A DNA stretch of 64,000 nucleotides from Halalkalibacillus halophilus DSM 18494. GTDB lineage: Bacteria; Bacillota; Bacilli; Bacillales; Alkalibacillaceae. Positions 35,813-44,822 of the stretch are shown here, piece by piece. Each line of letters opens with the position of its first letter. Within the stretch, counting starts at the first letter, position 1. The notes under the pieces were generated by a model. That model was not told the origin of the DNA, searched no databases, and was given only the letters and a program-made list of their open reading frames with translations. The stretch lies in the NCBI RefSeq assembly GCF_000423105.1, contig NZ_AUHI01000005.1, forward strand, positions 146,285-210,284. Direction: 5' to 3'. Position numbers and translations under genes: made by a program.

Positions 35813-36566
35813 CCACTTCCCCTACCATTTGTTCTAATGGATCAATATATTCGGTACCCTGTTGCATGCCTAAATATAAATGATGTACGCCGATCTGATC
35901 ATCGGGTTTTATCGTTGCAATAGAACGATTGGGTTGTACAAACTGATAATGAAAAACATCAATTTCATTTAATTGCCCATAAATGGACTTTTTTCCATCC
36001 TCATGTTGAATAATGATTGTTTTACCTGTATCAGACTTATTTCCTGCAAAGATGACGGTTCCACTTTCTAATGGATAAACGTCCTCTTCCTCTTTCACTT
36101 CAATCAACAGGCCTTGATTCGCACTTTGAATATTTTCTAACTGAAAACTAGATACAGGAACACCTAGATGATCTGGCGACGATAGGGATTCTTGCTCGTT
36201 AAAAGCAGAGGCGAAGAAGAAAGAGTCAAACCTAGCATTGTACCAGCTTTGAATCGTAGCAAAGGGTAAATCCTCTGTTAGCCATGTTTGCACACTTCCA
36301 TGGGAGCGCTGAACAGTTTCATTTGGTGTTTGAAATAATAAGAAAGTTAATAAAAATACACAGCAGGATAACACGAACTTCACTTTCAACGATTGTTTAA
36401 AAGAAGGAAGCTTGTCCATTTCATATGCCGGGTCTGACATTACCCCATGCTTTTCCTCGTCAGTCAAAAAGGACGAGTGTGTGTTTACATGTGGTTTATT
36501 TTTGCTAGTCTTACTTTGCTTTCTTTGTTTAATACGATTACGTACTTCTTTTAAATTATTTTGCAC
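35802..36566 (-). CDS. spoIVFA: SpoIVFA, regulator of SpoIVFB
   Basis: 254 residues: basic cytoplasmic N-terminus, one membrane helix (about 68-86, VKFVLSCCVFLLTFLLF), and an extracytoplasmic M23/LytM-like domain (GLLIEVKEEEDVYPLESGTVIFAGNKSDTGK is its start; HEDGKKSIYGQLNEIDV). The usual LytM metal ligands are not evident, as expected for a scaffold. Holds SpoIVFB inactive with BofA. GTG start. Confidence 0.93.
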   Translation of the reverse strand: MQNNLKEVRNRIKQRKQSKTSKNKPHVNTHSSFLTDEEKHGVMSDPAYEMDKLPSFKQSLKVKFVLSCCVFLLTFLLFQTPNETVQRSHGSVQTWLTEDLPFATIQSWYNARFDSFFFASAFNEQESLSSPDHLGVPVSSFQLENIQSANQGLLIEVKEEEDVYPLESGTVIFAGNKSDTGKTIIIQHEDGKKSIYGQLNEIDVFHYQFVQPNRSIATIKPDDQIGVHHLYLGMQQGTEYIDPLEQMVGEVDGN

Positions 36567-36632
36567 CTTCCATCATCCCTTTACTTGTTTGTTCTACTAT
36601 ATTCAGCGCAACAAGCGGTTATGATGAGAAGA

Positions 36633-36675
36633 TAAAAAGAATCGCTTACAACATTGATTTGTAAGCGATTCTCTA
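36633..36675 (-). terminator. Terminator after minD
   Basis: AGAATCGCTTACAA and TTGTAAGCGATTCT pair over about 13 bp; TTTTTATC follows on the minus strand. Separates the min operon from spoIVFAB. Confidence 0.9.
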
Positions 36676-36728
36676 TTATATATTACAATTCTTATTTTCT
36701 TTAATCTGATAGGGAAATGATTAGGTTA

Positions 36729-37526
36729 TTACTTGCCCATTCCTAACATTTTTTTCATTTTAGACATGAAACCTTGCTCTTCATCAAAAGACATTAAAGG
36801 AACTGATTCTCCTAAGATTCTACGAGCTATATTTCGATATCCTATCGAAGCTTTGGTATCTGGTTGAAATGCTACCGGATTACCATGATGAGAAGCCTTA
36901 ATAACATCTTCGTCATCCATAATTACACCAAGTAATTCAACAGATAATGTAGATACAATATCATCTACACTTAACATATCTCCTGAGTCCATCATATGTT
37001 TTCTAATTCTATTAATTATTAGGTGAGGAGCTTCGATTTCTTCCTTTTCTAATAAACCAATAATACGATCAGCATCTCGAACACTCGATTTTTCTGGTGT
37101 AGTAACCACTATTGCACGGTCTGCACCAGCCACGGCATTTCTATACCCTTGTTCTATTCCAGCGGGACAATCTATTAATATATAATCATAATTTGGCTTT
37201 AACTCATCAACGAGTTTTTTAATGCCTTCGGGAGAAACTTCATTCTTATCGCTAGATTGTGCAGCAGGTAATAAATGAAGGCAATCAAACCTTTTATCTT
37301 TAACTAAGGCAGCAGAAACTTTACATCTTTCTTCAAGTACATCGACAATATCAAAGATAATTCGATTTTCTAAACCTAAAATCACATCTAAGTTTCTTAA
37401 TCCAATATCCGTATCAATTAGGCAGACTTTCTTATCTTGTAAGGCAAGAGCAGTACCAACATTTGCTGTAGTGGTTGTTTTCCCAACTCCACCTTTTCCA
37501 GATGTAATTACTATTGATTCCCCCAT
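36729..37526 (-). CDS. minD: Septum-site regulator MinD
   Basis: Deviant Walker-A ATPase (GKGGVGKTTTT) that binds membranes and MinC to block polar septa. 265 residues, with LLPAAQ, YILIDCPAGIE (Walker B) and a C-terminal amphipathic helix FMSKMKKMLGMGK for membrane attachment. Two nucleotides after minC. Confidence 0.97.
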   Translation of the reverse strand: MGESIVITSGKGGVGKTTTTANVGTALALQDKKVCLIDTDIGLRNLDVILGLENRIIFDIVDVLEERCKVSAALVKDKRFDCLHLLPAAQSSDKNEVSPEGIKKLVDELKPNYDYILIDCPAGIEQGYRNAVAGADRAIVVTTPEKSSVRDADRIIGLLEKEEIEAPHLIINRIRKHMMDSGDMLSVDDIVSTLSVELLGVIMDDEDVIKASHHGNPVAFQPDTKASIGYRNIARRILGESVPLMSFDEEQGFMSKMKKMLGMGK

Positions 37527-37527
37527 A

Positions 37528-38199
37528 TTAAAATCCCCTTTCTGTAATCTCCACTAAATTCGGACGGATTTTTTGAAGATTATGTACCTCACCTAGTTCG
37601 ATTTGATAATTCTCTTCATTAATAAATGCAAACTCTCGTTCAGAGCCTTCCACCTCATAATCCGGTGCACGACTAATTTTATCTGCAATTCTTATTTGAC
37701 TTGGATTCATATGAGCCGCTACGACAACCGCATCAGGATTTTCAGGAAAACCAGCATGCACAATCCCTTTTAATTTTCCTAAGACAAAGATATTACCTGT
37801 AGCATTCACAGTTGCACCAGGATTCACATCGCCTACAATTAGGGCATCTCCATCCACTTTTAACACTTGTCCGGAACGGATCGTTTTTACAAAAGTTTTA
37901 ACAGTAATCGAATCTAACCATTCATTCGCTTCTTTTTTCGTTAACACATTTGATTCTACCGACTTCACTTTCAAATGGCTATTATCTTGAATGATAGCTT
38001 TAATATTTTCCTGATCTTCTTTTGTTATAAAGCGATTCTGACAGTTAACTGTAACTGTTGTTGTATTAGTAGATACATCTGTCGTCACTTTTTCTTTAAG
38101 TTCCAATAATAGAGATTCAAAATCACAACGATCATCTAAAAATAGAATAATCCCTTCACTGGTTCCTTTCATTGTTAATAATGTTGTTGTTTCAGACAA
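37528..38199 (-). CDS. minC: Septum-site inhibitor MinC
   Basis: Inhibits FtsZ assembly. N-terminal FtsZ-inhibitory domain (TTTLLTMKGTSEGIILFLDD) and C-terminal beta-helical MinD-binding domain (VDGDALIVGDVNPGATVNATGNIFVLGKLKG). TTG start at 38199 is preferred: GGGGTGGG lies 6-7 nt upstream and the length (223) fits the family; an eight-residue longer frame exists. Confidence 0.93.
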   Translation of the reverse strand: MSETTTLLTMKGTSEGIILFLDDRCDFESLLLELKEKVTTDVSTNTTTVTVNCQNRFITKEDQENIKAIIQDNSHLKVKSVESNVLTKKEANEWLDSITVKTFVKTIRSGQVLKVDGDALIVGDVNPGATVNATGNIFVLGKLKGIVHAGFPENPDAVVVAAHMNPSQIRIADKISRAPDYEVEGSEREFAFINEENYQIELGEVHNLQKIRPNLVEITERGF

Positions 38200-38232
38200 T
38201 TTATACCCACCCCATGAAAACAATCATCAAAT

Positions 38233-38757
38233 CTATTTTAACAACTCTTCTTTCCATCTAAAAAGCTTCTTACTAAATATAGGATAAATGATTACTAAAA
38301 ATACTAGATTAACAAATAGTGTTGGTAGCATTCTATTTATCACAAAATCATTCATCTCCATGCTAACTTGCCCTATTAAAGTATATAAACTAAATATAAT
38401 AAACTCTGCTATAACGATTGCAACAACCGCCATTAATAATGTTACTAAAAAGTTTTGATGAAAAAACTTCTTGAATGTATGTACTGTATACAAAGCAAGA
38501 CTGTATGCTAACAAATACACACCTAAAATATTTGTATATACTAAATCTACTAAGAAGGCAAAAATCAAACCATATATTAATCCAGTATAGGAATTTTCTC
38601 GGTCATAAAATACAACGATTAATGTTGCAAATATTAAAATCCAATGAGGTATTAAGTAAAAACTACTTAACCACCATTGATCTGGGATTAATCCAATGGC
38701 GACACTTTCTAAGACAAGTAAAGTGAAAAGTACTAACGGAAGTAATAAAACCTTCAT
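38233..38757 (-). CDS. mreD: Rod-shape protein MreD
   Basis: 174-residue very hydrophobic protein with about five membrane segments and the ENSYTGLIYGLIFAFLVDLVY region typical of MreD. Part of the elongasome; start overlaps mreC stop by one base. Confidence 0.93.
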   Translation of the reverse strand: MKVLLLPLVLFTLLVLESVAIGLIPDQWWLSSFYLIPHWILIFATLIVVFYDRENSYTGLIYGLIFAFLVDLVYTNILGVYLLAYSLALYTVHTFKKFFHQNFLVTLLMAVVAIVIAEFIIFSLYTLIGQVSMEMNDFVINRMLPTLFVNLVFLVIIYPIFSKKLFRWKEELLK

Positions 38758-39620
38758 TACTCTTCCTCCTCATCTATAGAGGGAGAGAAAAGATCACGGT
38801 CAATCACCGTCACATTACTGATATTCATTAAATCAGCTGCAGGTTCTACATACCCAATCGTTGTTAAACCGTAAGCATCTAACTCAACTGATGTAACTTC
38901 TCCAATCAAAAGCCCTTTTGGAAAGACCCCGCCCATACCTGAGCTAACGACGGTTTGTCCCTCTTCTAATTGGTCTTCATTAGTTAATTCCCGAAAAATT
39001 AGTTGTTCTTCTTCAGATTGATAACCTTCAATTAATCCAAAAACAGAATCATTACCTTCCACTACAACCGAAATACGATTATCTACATCGAAGCCACTTA
39101 ACAATTGTACAGTAGAAGTTAGTTGGGAAGTTTCTATCACTCTCCCAATCAAACCATCACCTGTAGTTACAGCCATATCTTGTGATACTCCATGTTGACT
39201 TCCCCGGTTGATCGTTACTTGTTCAAACCAACGTTCAGGACTCCTTGCAATAACAGTTCCATTGATAGATTCATAATCACTAATCGATTCACTCAACTCC
39301 GTTAAAGATCGCAGGTCCTCATTCTCATTTTGTAGTTCATTAACTTGATAAGCAAGCGTTTTATAATCTTGCAACTCTTCTTTTAACACCTGGTTTTGGT
39401 CGTAAATATTACGGACATCTTGAATGTCGCCTACCACTTCAACAATTGCATTAAAAGGAGTATGTATTAAATTTTGAAAGAAACCTACTGTATCTAACGT
39501 AAATTGTGCTGGCAAACTTGATTGGCCTCCACCTCTGATGGAATAGCCAATCAATGCAACAACTAAAATGATACTTGCAAGAAATACTATTAACTTTCTC
39601 TTTCTTAAAAAGCCTGGCAT
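38757..39620 (-). CDS. mreC: Rod-shape protein MreC
   Basis: 287 residues: one N-terminal membrane helix, a coiled coil (about 65-110, ENEDLRSLTELS), then extracellular beta-barrels (VIARSPERWFEQVTINRGSQHGVSQDMAV and VSSGMGGVFPKGLLIGEV). Links MreB filaments to wall synthases. Confidence 0.95.
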   Translation of the reverse strand: MPGFLRKRKLIVFLASIILVVALIGYSIRGGGQSSLPAQFTLDTVGFFQNLIHTPFNAIVEVVGDIQDVRNIYDQNQVLKEELQDYKTLAYQVNELQNENEDLRSLTELSESISDYESINGTVIARSPERWFEQVTINRGSQHGVSQDMAVTTGDGLIGRVIETSQLTSTVQLLSGFDVDNRISVVVEGNDSVFGLIEGYQSEEEQLIFRELTNEDQLEEGQTVVSSGMGGVFPKGLLIGEVTSVELDAYGLTTIGYVEPAADLMNISNVTVIDRDLFSPSIDEEEE

Positions 39621-39638
39621 AAAAACTGCACCTTCTTA

Positions 39639-40676
39639 CTATAATCTATTTCTCTTAGCAACATTAGGCGAATTTTGAAAATGTTCCATATAATCGAGTG
39701 ATTTTCCAGTACCTATAGCAACACAATCCAGTGGTTCTTCTGCTATAAATACAGGCATTTCTACTGCTTTACTTATAACTTTGTCTAACCCTTTAAGCAA
39801 AGCGCCCCCTCCTGTCAATACTATACCGCGATTCATTATATCACCAGAAAGTTCAGGAGGAGCAGATTCCAACGTCTGCTTAATAGCTTCAATAATTCCT
39901 TCTACAGTATCCTTCATTGCGTCAACCACTTCTTCGTTAGTGATTTTAACTGTTTGAGGAAGTCCTGTAACTAGACCTCGACCACGAACTTCTATTGGTT
40001 CTAAAGTTGAATCGTTTTTGGCAGAAGCTAGTTCGAATTTCAACCTCTCAGCGGAGGCTTCACCTATTAATAAGCTATGTTGTTTTCTAATAAATTGAAT
40101 AATTTGCTGGTCCATACGATCACCAGCTAATCGGATTGATTTACTTGTAACTGTACCACCCAAAGAAATTATGGCAACTTCTGTTGTTCCTCCACCAATG
40201 TCTACAATCATGCTACCAGTAGGTTCCCATACAGGTAAACCAGCACCTATTGCAGCAGCAAATGGTTCAGAGATTGGATAAACGTGTTTAGCACCTGCTT
40301 GTTTTGTTGCATCGATTACTGCGCGTTCTTCTACCATGGTAATGCCAGAAGGAACACAAACCATTACATTTGGCTTTCGTGCAAACCACGCTCTTCGATT
40401 ATAAACCTTTTCAATATAATATTTCATCATTGCAGCGGTGGTATCATAATCAGCAATTACCCCATCTTTCATGGGGCGAATAATGGAAATCGCTCCAGGA
40501 GTTTTACCAATCATTTGCTTTGCCTCATTACCGACTGAAATGATTTCATTAGTGTAGTTATTTACCGCTACAACGGATGGTTCACGTACGACGACCCCTT
40601 TACCCTTCACAAAAACTAAAGTATTAGCCGTCCCTAAATCAATTCCGAAATCACGATTAAATATAGATGTCCCCAA
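39639..40676 (-). CDS. mreB: Actin-like cell-shape protein MreB
   Basis: 345 residues with phosphate-1 FGIDLGTANTLV, GGGTTEVAIISLGG (phosphate-2) and TGGGALLKGLDK (adenosine motif). Directs lateral wall synthesis. First gene of mreBCD-minCD. Confidence 0.97.
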   Translation of the reverse strand: MGTSIFNRDFGIDLGTANTLVFVKGKGVVVREPSVVAVNNYTNEIISVGNEAKQMIGKTPGAISIIRPMKDGVIADYDTTAAMMKYYIEKVYNRRAWFARKPNVMVCVPSGITMVEERAVIDATKQAGAKHVYPISEPFAAAIGAGLPVWEPTGSMIVDIGGGTTEVAIISLGGTVTSKSIRLAGDRMDQQIIQFIRKQHSLLIGEASAERLKFELASAKNDSTLEPIEVRGRGLVTGLPQTVKITNEEVVDAMKDTVEGIIEAIKQTLESAPPELSGDIMNRGIVLTGGGALLKGLDKVISKAVEMPVFIAEEPLDCVAIGTGKSLDYMEHFQNSPNVAKRNRL

Positions 40677-40754
40677 AAGGATCTTCCTTTCTATATGTAG
40701 CTTACTCTATTAATGTACGCGGAAATCCTTTTGTTCATGAATTGAACCCTAAAT

Positions 40755-40798
40755 AGAAAAAGGCGGTAATCACCTGAAAAAACAGATGATTACCTTTT
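40755..40798 (-). terminator. Terminator downstream of radC
   Basis: Minus-strand GGTAATCATCTG pairs with CAGGTGATTACC (G-U wobble at one position) around TTTTTT; CCTTTTTC follows. The rest of the gap to radC (40800-40973) holds an ACTTTAACA/TGTTAAAGT inverted repeat near 40885-40908 and nothing else recognised. Confidence 0.75.
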
Positions 40799-40973
40799 AG
40801 TTCACCTTATTACATTATACGAAAAAAAAACAAAATAGATAGACTAACAATACGTAAATCTATGGGAGATTATAACTAAATTAACTTTAACACATTAATG
40901 TTAAAGTCTTGGTTGTTCATCTTATAATTTCCGTAGCCAAAAATAGAATAATACATGAATAGGGCAAATTGCT

Positions 40974-41663
40974 TTATAAGTATCCTTTTTCTTTTAATGA
41001 AATGAACTTGCGATCGCCAATCACTAAGTGATCTAAAAGTTCAATTCCGATTACCTTGCCTGACTCTGATAATCTTTTGGTTACATGTATGTCTTCATTA
41101 GAAGGGGACGGATCACCTGAGGGGTGGTTGTGAGCACATATGATAGAGGCAGCAGACCTCTTAATTGCTTCTTTAAATACTTCACGAGGGTGGACGATGG
41201 ACGAATTTAAGCTCCCAATAAAAATTGTTTGCCGGTGAATGATATTGTTTTTGGTATCTAAGTATAAAGCGACGAAATGTTCTTGTTTCAAACAGCGCAT
41301 ATCTTCCATTAAAAAGTTAGCCCCATCTTCCGGACTTCTTATTACAAACTGGTCAGTAGTTTTATATGTTTGGATCCGCTTACCTAACTCTAGGGCGGCA
41401 AGCAATTGTACCGACTTAGCAAGACCAATCCCTTTTATTGTTTCAAGTTCATTTATGGAAGCATCTCGCATCATAGCCAACCCATCAAAATGTTTTAAAA
41501 CATTTGTTGCCAAAGATAGTGCGGAAGAACCCCTTGTTCCACTACCTAATAATATCGCAATTAATTCTTGATTAGATAGTGCTTGAGGTCCTGCAGAAAT
41601 CAATCGTTCGCGGGGTCGGTCATCTTTAGGTACATCTCTTATAAAAATCGTTTCCGTTGTCAC
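40974..41663 (-). CDS. radC: RadC-family JAB/MPN-domain protein
   Basis: 229 residues. N-terminal helix-hairpin-helix (ELETIKGIGLAKSVQLLAALE) and C-terminal JAB1/MPN domain with the JAMM zinc signature CAHNHPSGDPSPSNED. Despite the name its repair role is unproven. Start is GTG with AGAGG 8 nt before. It sits beside mreB as in many Bacilli; maf, which lies between radC and spoIIB in B. subtilis, is missing. Confidence 0.93.
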   Translation of the reverse strand: MTTETIFIRDVPKDDRPRERLISAGPQALSNQELIAILLGSGTRGSSALSLATNVLKHFDGLAMMRDASINELETIKGIGLAKSVQLLAALELGKRIQTYKTTDQFVIRSPEDGANFLMEDMRCLKQEHFVALYLDTKNNIIHRQTIFIGSLNSSIVHPREVFKEAIKRSAASIICAHNHPSGDPSPSNEDIHVTKRLSESGKVIGIELLDHLVIGDRKFISLKEKGYL

Positions 41664-41910
41664 GTCATTTACCTCTTTCCTTTTGACTTTGTTAACGAAC
41701 AGTCTTGTACTTGAAAGAACACTTATTTATGTGTTCCATAGCCAACAAAACTATACTTCAACATTGTCTTTCATTTAGTAATAAATATAGTTTATCTTCT
41801 CTAAATGAAATAAACAAAGTCCGTTAAACGCCATAACAACCTATTATTAATTAAAATGAGTTAAGATAGTGTTACATGAAAACATAGATACTAAGATAAT
41901 TAAAATTGTA

Positions 41911-42720
41911 CTAAATTGACTCAATAAATAATTGAATCAATAGCTGGCCAGTCCCAACTACAAAAGGTTGAAATACTTCTTGATAATTCTCCTCCATAGA
42001 TAATTTGTTCTGCAACTGTTCTAAATAATCATTATCACTGAATTCGGAAGGTGCCCTGCTTATCCATTCATCGATTTCTTCTTTAAATTCATTTGTAGAC
42101 CCAACATTTTGACTAGCAAGGTCGATCCCCTCTTTTAACCACTCTTCTTGCGCCTGGGGTTGAATATCGTTTGATTCAGTTAACCAATCTTTAAAAATAA
42201 AGTCTTCATTTTTCTCAAGATTTAGTTCAGTTAACTTTTCTTCTATAGTAGTATTTTCTTCACTAGAAGCTGTTACTAAATAATAGTTCGCTTCTTCCTC
42301 AATAATAACAGTTGGAAAGTCATTAAAATTCTCTTGCAGTACAATGGCATTATCTTTACTTGAGAAAAGACCTAACTGCACAACCGGAACTTCGGCAGCT
42401 TCACTATTTATAATACTGCTTGGTGTACTATTTGTTTCCTCTTCCTCTCCTACTCCACTAGACGGTACAGATGGCTCAGGACTTGCCCCAGGTGAAAGGT
42501 CAGAGAAAATATACATCATACCAAATCCAAAAACACTTCCTAAAATCAATGCTAAAATTCCAGCCTTAATAAAAGCAGAAAGCGACTTTTTCTTAGGATT
42601 CACATAATTATTTGGTATTGGTCTAATAGGTGTAAGCACACTTTCTATTTCCTTCTTTTGCTTTTTCTGATTTTGATGTTTTTCATCTATCATTATTCTT
42701 ACTTTTCGTTGTTTGTCCAT
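41911..42720 (-). CDS. spoIIB: SpoIIB-like SPOR-domain membrane protein
   Basis: 269 residues: basic cytoplasmic N-terminus, one membrane helix (about 51-70, AGILALILGSVFGFGMMYIF), Ser/Pro/Glu-rich linker, a SPOR-type domain (about 112-175, VPVVQLGLFSSKDNAIVLQ..NYYLVTAS) and a helical C-terminus. B. subtilis SpoIIB has this layout and the same position upstream of radC; it localises to the septum and helps engulfment. Sequence is divergent, so the symbol rests on architecture and synteny. Confidence 0.75.
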   Translation of the reverse strand: MDKQRKVRIMIDEKHQNQKKQKKEIESVLTPIRPIPNNYVNPKKKSLSAFIKAGILALILGSVFGFGMMYIFSDLSPGASPEPSVPSSGVGEEEETNSTPSSIINSEAAEVPVVQLGLFSSKDNAIVLQENFNDFPTVIIEEEANYYLVTASSEENTTIEEKLTELNLEKNEDFIFKDWLTESNDIQPQAQEEWLKEGIDLASQNVGSTNEFKEEIDEWISRAPSEFSDNDYLEQLQNKLSMEENYQEVFQPFVVGTGQLLIQLFIESI

Positions 42721-42825
42721 TTCCCTTTCACCTCACCTTTTGATAACTAGCATACTATCATAGAGCATTTGCAAAGTTAGCAAAAAGCTGTCGAGGGCAG
42801 CACTTAAATCAAGAATAGTAGGTCG

Positions 42826-42986
42826 GTATCCAGAAATGTCGCTTCTTATCCAGAATTCTAATCGTTTATCCACGAGAATTTTTTTATATCCAGAATATTG
42901 GCGAGGATATCCAGAATTCTTGCGTATATATCCACAAAAAGTTAAATTTATCCAGAAAACTCACTTTAAATCCACGAATCTCTCAT
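42826..42986. repeat. Array of eight degenerate units with 20-21 bp period
   Basis: ATCCA starts at 42828, 42848, 42868, 42888, 42909, 42930, 42950 and 42970: spacings 20, 20, 20, 21, 21, 20, 20. Units begin (T)ATCCAGAA or (T)ATCCACGA/ATCCACAA; the rest is AT-rich and variable. The array fills most of the gene-free stretch between spoIIB and the diguanylate cyclase terminator. A related array lies at 62386-62460. Confidence 0.85.
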
Positions 42987-43017
42987 GGCATGCAATAGTA
43001 ACTTGTAATGGCAAATC

Positions 43018-43059
43018 AAAAAAACTCTAAAACGTTTGTCCAATCCAAACGTTTTAGAG
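43018..43059 (-). terminator. Terminator after the diguanylate cyclase gene
   Basis: CTCTAAAACGTTTG (43025-43038) and CAAACGTTTTAGAG (43046-43059) form a perfect 14-bp stem with a 7-nt loop; a T-run follows on the minus strand. Confidence 0.95.
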
Positions 43060-43070
43060 CAATTGTTTCT

Positions 43071-44792
43071 TTACATTGCAATCGAAGCGACTTTATTTTT
43101 TCCATTTCTCTTTGCCCCGACATACATTGCTCGGTCAGCTTGTCGAATTAATTCACCAGGTGTTTCACAATGATCAGGATATGTAGCTACTCCCACTGAA
43201 ATAGTAACCGCAACCTCTACTTCTCCGAGTTGATCTTTTTTCAAATGGTTTGTTAGTTTGAAAGGGTCTTTCGCTACTAAGTTTCTAACATCTTCTGCAA
43301 CTTCTAGTGCATCTTCATGAGATATATCTTTAATTAATACAGTGAATTCTTCCCCACCATAACGAGCGACTGTGCCTCTTGTTCCAATATAATTTTCAAT
43401 TCTTTTTGCAAGTTCAATTAATACTTCATTACCTGCTTCATGTCCGTAGGTATCATTTAAGTTTTTAAAAGAGTCTAAATCAAAGAGTATAATTGATAAT
43501 CTTTCAGAGATGCCTTTTTCCTCTAGATCAATTGCATACCCTTCTATGTGTTCGATAATGTGTCGATAATTATATAGTCCAGTTAATTGATCTTTTAAAT
43601 TTTTATTCTTTTCCGATTGGTAGTGTCGTGCATTTTCAATCGCAACAGAAAGAAAGTTACCCAAAATTTCCAGTAATACAAGATGATACTTCTCGAAAGC
43701 TCTTATTTTTTTCGAAGCAATCACTAATATCCCAACAACATTATCGTTTCGTAAGATTGGTACACCAATTACACTTTGTACATCATTCGGCAGATCAAAA
43801 GGTTCTTCCTCTCCAAATTCTTTTCGTTTTGAAATAACTCTAGCTTCTTTCGATTTATAGATTCCACCAGCAAAACCTTCACCATAATGTACTATTTGTT
43901 CATGCTTTTCAGATAATTTATCTGTGTTTACATAACGAATTATGTTCATCACTTTACTAGCTCCAGTTACATCGTAGACTAGAATATAAGAGTGAGGGAT
44001 TAATTTTTCGACTTCAGAAATAAATGTATCAAGAACACTTTTTACATTAAGCTTTTTAGATAACTCATGTCCGATATTGCTTGTCTCATGTAGATAAGCG
44101 TTGACTCGTCGTCCCTTGTGATAAGAAGAAATTACTAGAGACAATAGTATAGAAGGAAATCCAACTATAAACACACCTGCAATACCAATTTCCAAATAAA
44201 GAATATAAAGAATAACACCTAATGGAAAAATCAATAAAGTTGTAGAAACATCTACTGCAATAGATTTTACAATACTTAATCTGAAACGTCCTTTTATAAA
44301 TGCATCGATTACAAGTAATAAAATCTGATTAACTATTAACGCTGTTGCTATGTATCCAACAAGAGGTAAAATCTCACTAGTTGTATTCAAGTCTAATACG
44401 CCATGTGTCCCACCCAGTGCGTAATATGCTGCCGCTGAGAAGATGGAAGTTAACAAAAACATAGTTGAGTTCATAGCAATTCGATAAAAATCTTCCTTTT
44501 TTAATCGAATCTTTATGAAAAGAGCGGCCAAAGCAAGCTGTGTAAGTATAATTTCAGCATACAAACCAAAATACAAAAACGCTGCAAAACTAACACCATT
44601 CACAAAAAATATGGTAGTAGAACCAACTATAATTGGAAAAATTGCCACAGCACACATCACAATAGCAAAAGCAATTAAATCGATCCAATACCCATGAAAG
44701 GATGGCTCTAACATATAATATAAATAAATCATTAAAGTTGGAAATGTTAATATCCAAATAATCCATAACGTAATTGATTTATTTCGAGACAT
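43071..44792 (-). CDS. Membrane GAF-GGDEF diguanylate cyclase
   Basis: 573 residues: six or so N-terminal hydrophobic segments (about 8-220), a GAF domain (about 240-390, HSYILVYDVTGASKV..VIGVPILRNDNVVGILVIASK) and a GGDEF domain (DQLTGLYNYRHI.. ILFDLDSFKNLNDTYGHEAGNEVL..ARYGGEEF). The GGEEF active site is intact, so c-di-GMP synthesis is expected. The RxxD inhibitory site that usually precedes it is absent (GTRGTVARY). It occupies the place of comC in the B. subtilis folC-comC-spoIIB order. Confidence 0.9.
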   Translation of the reverse strand: MSRNKSITLWIIWILTFPTLMIYLYYMLEPSFHGYWIDLIAFAIVMCAVAIFPIIVGSTTIFFVNGVSFAAFLYFGLYAEIILTQLALAALFIKIRLKKEDFYRIAMNSTMFLLTSIFSAAAYYALGGTHGVLDLNTTSEILPLVGYIATALIVNQILLLVIDAFIKGRFRLSIVKSIAVDVSTTLLIFPLGVILYILYLEIGIAGVFIVGFPSILLSLVISSYHKGRRVNAYLHETSNIGHELSKKLNVKSVLDTFISEVEKLIPHSYILVYDVTGASKVMNIIRYVNTDKLSEKHEQIVHYGEGFAGGIYKSKEARVISKRKEFGEEEPFDLPNDVQSVIGVPILRNDNVVGILVIASKKIRAFEKYHLVLLEILGNFLSVAIENARHYQSEKNKNLKDQLTGLYNYRHIIEHIEGYAIDLEEKGISERLSIILFDLDSFKNLNDTYGHEAGNEVLIELAKRIENYIGTRGTVARYGGEEFTVLIKDISHEDALEVAEDVRNLVAKDPFKLTNHLKKDQLGEVEVAVTISVGVATYPDHCETPGELIRQADRAMYVGAKRNGKNKVASIAM

Positions 44793-44822
44793 TTGTCTGC
44801 TCCTTTAAAGGATTAACCTTCG

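Noticed and set aside
41735..41760. GAAC..GTTC inverted repeat upstream of radC as a LexA site
   Set aside because: The half-sites are much too far apart; the Bacillus LexA box needs GAAC-N4-GTTC.
42826..42986. Periodic array as a CRISPR
   Set aside because: The unit is only 20-21 bp with a 5-8 bp core, there are no long identical repeats separated by unique spacers, and no cas genes are present.
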